NCBI GenBank assembly: GCA_947246475.1
Contig: CAMXSH010000020.1
Span: forward strand, 1-37,965
DNA: 37,965 nt
From: an uncultured Roseburia sp.
Lineage (GTDB): Bacteria > Bacillota > Clostridia > Lachnospirales > Lachnospiraceae
Direction: 5' to 3'
The notes under the pieces were generated by a model. It was not told the DNA's origin. It saw only the letters and a list, made by a program, of their open reading frames with translations, and made no database searches. Shown here piece by piece: positions 32,729 to 37,965 of the stretch; within the stretch, counting starts at the first letter, position 1, and the number at the start of each line of letters is the position of its first letter. Position numbers and translations under genes: made by a program.

Positions 32729-33472
32729 GTGATAGGTACGGTAAAAATTGCAGTGTGCGATGATGAAAAAAATATAAGGGCCTATCTTGTTTCGCTCATT
32801 AAAAAACAAGGTATTGAATGCAGCATTATGGAATTTACTGTTGCTGAAGAATATTTGGCAGACGGTAAAGAGTATGATTTGATATTTTTGGACATTGATA
32901 TGGGAGGTCCTGATACGGACATGGATGGTATGGGGCTGGCAAGGCATATCCGGGGCATGGATACCTGCAGGCAGCCAGTTATCATATTTGTCACAGGTTA
33001 TGAAAAATATGTTTATGAAGCATTTGATGTAGGAGCATTCCAGTATCTTGTAAAACCTGTGGATGAACAAAAATTTGCAGAGGTGTTCAGCCGGGCAGTA
33101 AGGCATATTTCTTCTGGGCAGGTTGTATCGGAGGAGAAACGCAGGAAGAAACTTGTGATTCAGCATGCAGGTGAGAGTACAGTAATACCGTTTCAAGATA
33201 TTTATTATATAGAGAGCCAAAATCATAATATTGTGCTGTGTCTTAGAAAAGGAAGGCTGAAATTTTATGGGAAGATTGGGGATTTGGAGAAGGAACTGGC
33301 AGGTCAGTTTTATCGGGTACACAGAGGATACCTGGTTAATCTTCTTTATGTGGACAGCTATGACAGAACCGAGGTAAAAATGGAAAATGGAGATAAGCTC
33401 TTGCTTTCAAGGTATAAGTATAATAGTTTTGTGCAGGCATATATGGAATACATTTCGGAGGAAGGTCAATGA
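32729..33472 (+). CDS. LytTR-family response regulator (AgrA/ComE-like), unusual start
   Basis: About 244-247 residues. The receiver has the acidic pair in AVCDDEK, phospho-acceptor Asp55 in LIFLDIDMGG and Lys in LVKPVDE; a few extra residues (GGPDTD) follow the Asp, where most relatives have only a short MPGMDG. The LytTR DNA-binding domain covers about 140-243 (IPFQDIYYIESQNHNIVL, GQFYRVHRGYLVNLLYV). No ATG is present. A perfect GGAGGTGAT site (32725-32733) sits 8 nt before ACG 32738, where the family start Met-Val-Lys-Ile would lie; GTG 32729 is in frame but overlaps that site. The kinase follows with ATGA overlap. Confidence 0.85.
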   Translation: MIGTVKIAVCDDEKNIRAYLVSLIKKQGIECSIMEFTVAEEYLADGKEYDLIFLDIDMGGPDTDMDGMGLARHIRGMDTCRQPVIIFVTGYEKYVYEAFDVGAFQYLVKPVDEQKFAEVFSRAVRHISSGQVVSEEKRRKKLVIQHAGESTVIPFQDIYYIESQNHNIVLCLRKGRLKFYGKIGDLEKELAGQFYRVHRGYLVNLLYVDSYDRTEVKMENGDKLLLSRYKYNSFVQAYMEYISEEGQ

Positions 33473-34893
33473 GCCAATCACAGTTTGAATTAGTAAGCAA
33501 TATATCAGAAGTGATTAAAATTGCTGTACAGGTCATAATGTTCATCGTTTTGTGGGCGGCAGTTTTTGGTGCAGAAAAAGAGAAACGAGATGGCATTGCG
33601 GCAGGTTTGTTTTTCTTTACCAATATAGGAATATGGTTTCTGCCATGGGCTTCATGGATTCGATATGCCGTATCCGTCGTTTTGGTAATGGGGTACAGTG
33701 GAATAAGCCATAAAAAACAGAGTGGTAAAGTGGTCTTTACAATGCTTGCTTTTTATAATTTCCACTGCTTAAGTTTTCTGATTGCAAACAGCATTTATAT
33801 GAAACTGACAAGTGCACGGATGGAAAGTCTGGATGGTTTGCAGGATGGTTATGAACAGCAGGTGTACCATAGCATGGTAGTGGGTATATCTTTAACCGTT
33901 TTCTTTTATACAGCATTATTTGTAGTGATGGCTGTTGTTTTCTGCAGGCTTATAAAAGGAATGGTAATAATGATGTGGCAGGATGTTATCATGCTTTCTA
34001 TTCTGAACTTTGTGGGAAGTATGATGGCAAGTATGGTAAACAACCTGCTTGTTGTAAGAATAGACACAGGTGTTTTTATTTTATTTGAAGAAAGACCGGA
34101 TTTGCTCTGGAAGATTCCAATGATAGCTGTGCTTATTTATGCAGGGGAAACAGCATTAGTTTATTTCTGGCAAAGATACAGGGTTCTATTTGCCGATAGA
34201 CAGAAACATTTTGTGGAGGAACAGCAGGTTAAGGCACTGCGACAGCGGCTGGAAGAAGCAGAGAATTTTTATGGCAGTATCCGCAAGGTAAGGCATGAGA
34301 TGAAAAACCACATGGCAAATATCAAGGGGCTGGCGGAGATTGGGCAGTATGGGGAGATAGACGAGTATGTCCAGAAAATGGATGCGTCTATGCAGGCATT
34401 AGAATATAAGTATGCAACAGGGAATGCGGTAACGGATGTCATTATTAATGACAAATGGCGCAAGGCAGAGAAAGTGGGCATTCAGTTTGAAGCTGATTTC
34501 CATTATGATGGAGAAATCCCTGTATTCGATCTGGGTATTATCCTGGATAATCTTCTGGATAATGCCATAGAGGCCTGTGAGAAACTGGAACAGGGAAAAG
34601 GTTTTATACGCCTTGCTCTAAAGAAAAGGAAACAATTCCTGCTGCTCACAGTGGAGAACAGTTTTGATGGCATTGTGTCAATGGAAAAAGAAAGTTCGCT
34701 TCCACGTACGACAAAACAGAGTGCCCGTCCTGAGATTGTTACAGAGCATGGGATTGGTCTTAAAAATGTGCATGATATAGCAGAGCGATATTATGGTGGG
34801 GTAAATATAAAAGTGAAAAAGGATATTTTCTATGTAAAAGTTATGCTGCAACAGCAGGAGACAAAAGAAAGAGAAATGAAATATTTATCATAG
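33469..34893 (+). CDS. GHKL-domain sensor kinase (AgrC-like)
   Basis: 474 residues. Six or seven TM helices in the first ~240 residues (VIMFIVLWAAVFG; GLFFFTNIGIWFLPW; IRYAVSVVLVMGYSG; FTMLAFYNFHCLSFLIANSIY; VGISLTVFFYTALFVVMAVVF; IPMIAVLIYAGETALVYFW), a coiled-coil linker, the dimerisation/phospho-acceptor box VRHEMKNHMANIKGLAE (His276) and a GHKL ATPase domain (ILDNLLDNAIEACEKL, then HGIGLKNVHDIAERYYGG). This is the AgrC/ComD architecture. Coupled to the LytTR regulator by ATGA at 33469-33472. No agrB or agrD lies in the window, so the signal is unknown. Confidence 0.92.
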   Translation: MSQSQFELVSNISEVIKIAVQVIMFIVLWAAVFGAEKEKRDGIAAGLFFFTNIGIWFLPWASWIRYAVSVVLVMGYSGISHKKQSGKVVFTMLAFYNFHCLSFLIANSIYMKLTSARMESLDGLQDGYEQQVYHSMVVGISLTVFFYTALFVVMAVVFCRLIKGMVIMMWQDVIMLSILNFVGSMMASMVNNLLVVRIDTGVFILFEERPDLLWKIPMIAVLIYAGETALVYFWQRYRVLFADRQKHFVEEQQVKALRQRLEEAENFYGSIRKVRHEMKNHMANIKGLAEIGQYGEIDEYVQKMDASMQALEYKYATGNAVTDVIINDKWRKAEKVGIQFEADFHYDGEIPVFDLGIILDNLLDNAIEACEKLEQGKGFIRLALKKRKQFLLLTVENSFDGIVSMEKESSLPRTTKQSARPEIVTEHGIGLKNVHDIAERYYGGVNIKVKKDIFYVKVMLQQQETKEREMKYLS

Positions 34894-34905
34894 GAGGGCA
34901 AAATT

Positions 34906-35649
34906 ATGTCAATGGAGATTGTGGGCAGTTATGCTGCAGGTTACACAAATACTACAAAAAAAGCAGACAGTGCAAAAGAGAGTGGGAGCAAAAAGGAAAA
35001 TAAGGTGATAACCAGTACGGTGGAATTGAAAACATCGACTCCCGGCGTAACCAGAACAGAGCAGATTAAAACGGGTTTTAGTACGGTAAACGATTATTCT
35101 AAATATTTGCAGGATAAATACAGCTATATGAATACAGGGACAACTTCAATGCAGGGTGTGCCGACAACGGTATCCGTATCCAGTGCATTTTTGAAAAAGT
35201 GTATGGATGACCCGGAAAAGGCGAAATATCTGGAGGAAAATCTGGCGGTTATTCCAGATTGTGCGAAAATGGCAGTAAATGGAAGTCTTGGGACTTTGAC
35301 AAGTCTGAGTTATCAGATAGATGCTAACGGAAATATAACCTGCATCTCATCTGGAACAAATGATCCAGACGGGAAAATAGCCAGAGAAAATGCTAAAAGA
35401 AAGGCACAGGAGGAAAAAGCGGCAGAGAAAAAGGCTGCTAAGAGGCGCAAGGTGAAAAGGGCAGAGGAAAGAAAGGCTGCAGAAAGATGGGCAGAAAGGA
35501 AGGAACAGACGGAAAAGCTGGCAGATGGCAGAGAAACAGGTACATTTACGGTGACTGCTACTGGCACTGATGTAAAAAGTGTTACACAGAGCCTTATAAA
35601 TACGTCTTCTGCTACTTCTACAGCAAGAAGTTTTGATATAAAGGCATAA
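34906..35649 (+). CDS. DUF6033-like protein in the LytTR operon
   Basis: 247 residues, hydrophilic, no signal peptide. Ser/Thr/Lys-rich N-terminus, then STVNDYSKYLQDKYSYMNTGT and VSVSSAFLKKCMDDPEKAKYLEENLAVIPDC, which align by eye with the core of the protein at 13316-14119 (KEKYSNMD ... VLIDPETLEAMAADEDVRKQYEDIL). A charged coiled coil (about 165-205) and a Thr/Ser-rich tail follow. GGAGGG is 8 nt before ATG, 12 bp after the kinase stop, so it is in the same operon. The function is unknown; it may be an output or sensed factor of the system. Confidence 0.72.
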   Translation: MSMEIVGSYAAGYTNTTKKADSAKESGSKKENKVITSTVELKTSTPGVTRTEQIKTGFSTVNDYSKYLQDKYSYMNTGTTSMQGVPTTVSVSSAFLKKCMDDPEKAKYLEENLAVIPDCAKMAVNGSLGTLTSLSYQIDANGNITCISSGTNDPDGKIARENAKRKAQEEKAAEKKAAKRRKVKRAEERKAAERWAERKEQTEKLADGRETGTFTVTATGTDVKSVTQSLINTSSATSTARSFDIKA

Positions 35650-35724
35650 TGAGTCTGATTTAGCAAAGGCGCTTCTGCGGTTTTTATTATACCACCCATG
35701 TTGATACGCAATAAGATGTGAGAA

Positions 35725-35755
35725 GAGGGGCTGGTCAGCGGATGACCAGCCCCTC
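35725..35755. other. 13-bp perfect hairpin between convergent genes
   Basis: GAGGGGCTGGTCA and TGACCAGCCCCTC with loop GCGGA. It lies between the DUF6033-like gene and glmS and may stop transcripts from either side. No long T tract follows. Confidence 0.7.
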
Positions 35756-35787
35756 ATTTCATAGGAGAACTTGACATCTGCGGAGCG

Positions 35788-35807
35788 AAAAACACGAAGT
35801 GTTTTTT
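35788..35807. terminator. Bidirectional terminator between the LytTR operon and glmS
   Basis: AAAAACAC and GTGTTTTT with a 3-nt loop give a U tract on both strands. Next to glmS a further GGGCTG/CAGCCC stem (35811-35832) is possible. Confidence 0.7.
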
Positions 35808-35843
35808 ATAGGGCTGCGGTTTTCAGCCAGCCCTTTTCATCAT

Positions 35844-37667
35844 CTATTCTACCGTTACAGACTTCGCAAGATTTCTCGGCTGATCTACATTCAGCCCCTT
35901 TTCCACAGATACATAGTAGGCGAGATACTGAAGTACCACGGCCGATACAAAAGGAGTAAACAGTGGAGAAGTTTCCGGGAGTACGACCTGGTGGTCGCAC
36001 AGGCTGGCATCCACGGAGGCATTGATATCCGTGATCAGGATGACTCTGGCGCCACGGGAGCGCACCTCCTGAACATTGGAGATCACCTTCGCATAGACGT
36101 CCGGCTGGGTGGCGAGGGCGACCACGGGAACATTATCGGTGATCAGGGAGATCGTTCCGTGTTTGAGTTCCCCGGCGGCATAGGCTTCCGAGTGAATATA
36201 ACTGATCTCTTTTAACTTGAGAGATCCCTCACAGGAAAGAGCGTAGTCCAGCCCTCTGCCGATAAAAAAGATATGATCCGAGAGGGTAAGGCGCTTGGAA
36301 ATGTTTTCAATCTGGGAATCGTAGGACAGTGCATCCTCTACTTTGTCTGCAATGCCCATTAGATTTTCCACATATCCTCTGGTTTCCTCCTCAGAGATGT
36401 TCTTTGTGACATAGGCGAGGCGGAATGCGATGAGGTACATCAGGGAAAGCTGTACGGTATAGGCTTTCGTGCTCGCCACTGCGATTTCCGGGCCTGCATG
36501 GGTATAAAGTACATAATCACTTTCTCTGGCGATGGAGGATCCTTTTACATTTACGACAGAGAGAGTTTTCGCACCCTTTGTTTTTCCAAGTTTCAGTGCT
36601 GCGAGTGTGTCAGCGGTTTCTCCGGACTGGGAGATTGTAATAAGTAATGTATGCTGGTCTATAATCGGGTTTTGATATCGGAATTCCGAAGCGATCTCTA
36701 CCGTTACCGGGATCCTTGCCAGGCGCTCGATCATATTTCTGCCGATAAGACCAGCATGCATGGCAGTACCACAGGCTGTGATCACGATGCGGTGAATGCC
36801 GGTAAAGATCTCATCTGGAACATTGTCGGTGGAGAAATCGGGCATTCCATGTACGACTCTTGGGGTGATGGTATTTCGGAGGGCTTCCGGCTGTTCATGG
36901 ATTTCTTTCATCATAAAATAGTCATAGCCGCCTTTTTTGGCTGCTCCCACATCCCAGCTGATATGATGGATCGTCGGTCCATACAGATCGCCATATTCAT
37001 TTTTGACCAGTATTTCGTCTTTGGTGATCTTGGCAATATGGTTTTCCTGCAGTACAAAATAGTGTTTTGTATGGCTCACCAGTGCCACCATGTCGGAGGC
37101 GATGATGGATCCCTTTTCCGTATGGGCTGCCACCAGGGGGCTGCCGCTTCTCACCGCGTAGATCGTTTCCGGGATATCCTCAAACATAATACAAAAACCG
37201 TATGCCCCTGTAAGTTTTCCCGTGGCAAGACGGATGGCTTCTTCTGGATCTCCCTGGTAGCAGTCATCGATGACCATCGCTGCAATCTCTGAATCTGTCT
37301 GGGATACCGGGTGTTTTCCTTTTTCCTCCAGTTCCCTCTGCAGTTCCTGGTAATTTTCAATGATCCCGTTATGGATCAAAGTTACCTTCCCTGCTGTATG
37401 GGGATGAGAGTTGGTATCCGATACCCCGCCATGGGTTGCCCAGCGGGTGTGTCCGATGCCGCAGGTGGAGACGATATCATCTGCCTGCGCCTTGACCAGT
37501 TCCCGTAATACGGAGACCTTTCCTATTGTTTTTATTGTCTGGATGCCATCATCCGTAAAATAAGAAATACCAGCGCTGTCATAACCACGGTATTCCAGTG
37601 TCTGCAGTCCGTCTATCAACGTCTTTTTTGCATCGAGAAAGCCGACGTATCCTATAATTCCGCACAT
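35844..37667 (-). CDS. glmS: Glutamine-fructose-6-phosphate aminotransferase (isomerizing)
   Basis: Makes glucosamine-6-phosphate, the entry step to peptidoglycan amino sugars. 607 residues. N-terminal nucleophile Cys in MCGIIGYVG (the Cys becomes residue 1 after Met removal), glutaminase domain to about 220 (GIGHTRWATHG, NGIIENYQEL), two SIS isomerase domains (ITACGTAMHAGLIGR, TISQSGETADT, TKAYTVQL; SEAYAAGELKHGTISL) and the conserved C-terminus PRNLAKSVTVE. GGAGGATCACT precedes the ATG. Promoter at 37792-37820, about 120-nt leader; no glmS-ribozyme core was found in it. Confidence 0.97.
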   Translation of the reverse strand: MCGIIGYVGFLDAKKTLIDGLQTLEYRGYDSAGISYFTDDGIQTIKTIGKVSVLRELVKAQADDIVSTCGIGHTRWATHGGVSDTNSHPHTAGKVTLIHNGIIENYQELQRELEEKGKHPVSQTDSEIAAMVIDDCYQGDPEEAIRLATGKLTGAYGFCIMFEDIPETIYAVRSGSPLVAAHTEKGSIIASDMVALVSHTKHYFVLQENHIAKITKDEILVKNEYGDLYGPTIHHISWDVGAAKKGGYDYFMMKEIHEQPEALRNTITPRVVHGMPDFSTDNVPDEIFTGIHRIVITACGTAMHAGLIGRNMIERLARIPVTVEIASEFRYQNPIIDQHTLLITISQSGETADTLAALKLGKTKGAKTLSVVNVKGSSIARESDYVLYTHAGPEIAVASTKAYTVQLSLMYLIAFRLAYVTKNISEEETRGYVENLMGIADKVEDALSYDSQIENISKRLTLSDHIFFIGRGLDYALSCEGSLKLKEISYIHSEAYAAGELKHGTISLITDNVPVVALATQPDVYAKVISNVQEVRSRGARVILITDINASVDASLCDHQVVLPETSPLFTPFVSAVVLQYLAYYVSVEKGLNVDQPRNLAKSVTVE

Positions 37668-37726
37668 AGTGATCCTCCATTCCGGTGTATTGCTGCACCT
37701 TTGATTCTAAACTTATTCCTAATATA

Positions 37727-37742
37727 TGCAGGTACGCCTGCA
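37727..37742 (-). other. Small hairpin in the glmS leader
   Basis: TGCAGG and CCTGCA with a 4-nt loop lie within the glmS 5' leader, 60 nt upstream of the start codon. Not part of any riboswitch I recognise. Confidence 0.5.
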
Positions 37743-37791
37743 CATGAAAATAATTCTCTCCAGACCGTAAAAAAGGCTAAAAATCATAAAA

Positions 37792-37820
37792 ATCATATCA
37801 TATGAGCCAGGGAAAGTCAA
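37792..37820 (-). promoter_or_regulatory. glmS promoter
   Basis: Minus-strand TTGACT (37815-37820), 17-bp spacer, TATGAT (37792-37797). Good vegetative match; a GC-rich hairpin (CCGGCG/CGCCGG) lies just upstream at about 37826-37851. Confidence 0.7.
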
Positions 37821-37890
37821 GAAAGCCGGCGGGGGCAGACTAACACGCCGGGCTGCGGAATTTGGTGTGGATCTGTCCTTAAAAAAAGAA

Positions 37891-37919
37891 TTGTGGGGAG
37901 TTACAGAATATGATACAAT
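37891..37919 (+). promoter_or_regulatory. Divergent promoter leading out of the window
   Basis: TTGTGG (37891-37896), 17-bp spacer, extended -10 TGA-TACAAT (hexamer 37914-37919). It would serve a gene starting beyond the right edge; 37920-37965 shows no start codon with a site. Confidence 0.5.
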
Positions 37920-37965
37920 GAACGCATAAGCACGAACGCAGACTTTTAAAGAATGCGGTGCCTGT

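Noticed and set aside
35771-37508. Plus-strand reading frames opposite glmS
   Set aside because: They lie wholly or mostly within the well-supported glmS gene, lack motifs and ribosome-binding sites.

Overview
The window looks like a chromosomal segment of a low-to-moderate GC Gram-positive Clostridia, most likely Lachnospiraceae. Pointers are strong purine-rich ribosome-binding sites, DUF5685 and DUF6033-type proteins, a YkuD L,D-transpeptidase with an internal membrane anchor, a clostridial split LeuC/LeuD, a tRNA without an encoded CCA, and the ruvAB, comEA/comEC and holA neighbourhood. Assignments come from reading motifs; no database search was run.

Layout. 1-4449: the end of an OmpR-type response regulator, its histidine kinase and a three-gene ABC exporter; the regulator and kinase carry two nonsense codons at their junction. 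4420-5541 (minus): a YprB-like RNase H-fold exonuclease. 5788-10175: an operon of cardiolipin synthase, ruvA, ruvB, a small membrane protein and a CDF metal exporter. 10308-12784: a compact cluster of a zinc-ribbon membrane protein, a DUF5685 protein, a J-domain protein with a Gly/Tyr-rich, Cys-rich tail, and a membrane protein, then yqeY and a DUF6033 protein. 14109-16958: a LysR regulator divergent from leuCD with a candidate operator between them. 17149-20094: two secreted Ig/LRR-type surface proteins. 20159-21695: a flavodoxin-family protein, a DUF2164 protein and a YdcZ-type transporter.

21704-22020 holds two 146-bp tandem copies of a GC-rich, multi-hairpin element that I cannot assign to any known class. 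22130-29974 is a competence/replication cluster: comEA, a two-component pair, a GerMN lipoprotein, comEC, an apparently inserted lipoprotein gene and holA, followed by tRNA-Ser(CGA). 30277-30723 is a YaiI/UPF0178 protein. The next intergenic region (minus strand) keeps an intact promoter, a TACAnnTGTA operator, a ribosome-binding site and the first codons of a BlaI/MecI/CopY-type repressor whose coding region is otherwise gone. Then come an L,D-transpeptidase (its promoter spacer contains a T9 tract), an Agr-like LytTR regulator/GHKL kinase pair with a co-transcribed DUF6033-like protein, and convergent glmS.

The points most worth a second look are the 146-bp structured tandem element; the BlaI-type regulatory fossil; the LytTR module, which has a 21-bp-phased direct repeat, a promoter without a -35 and an ACG codon where ATG is expected; and the twin nonsense codons in the first two-component system.
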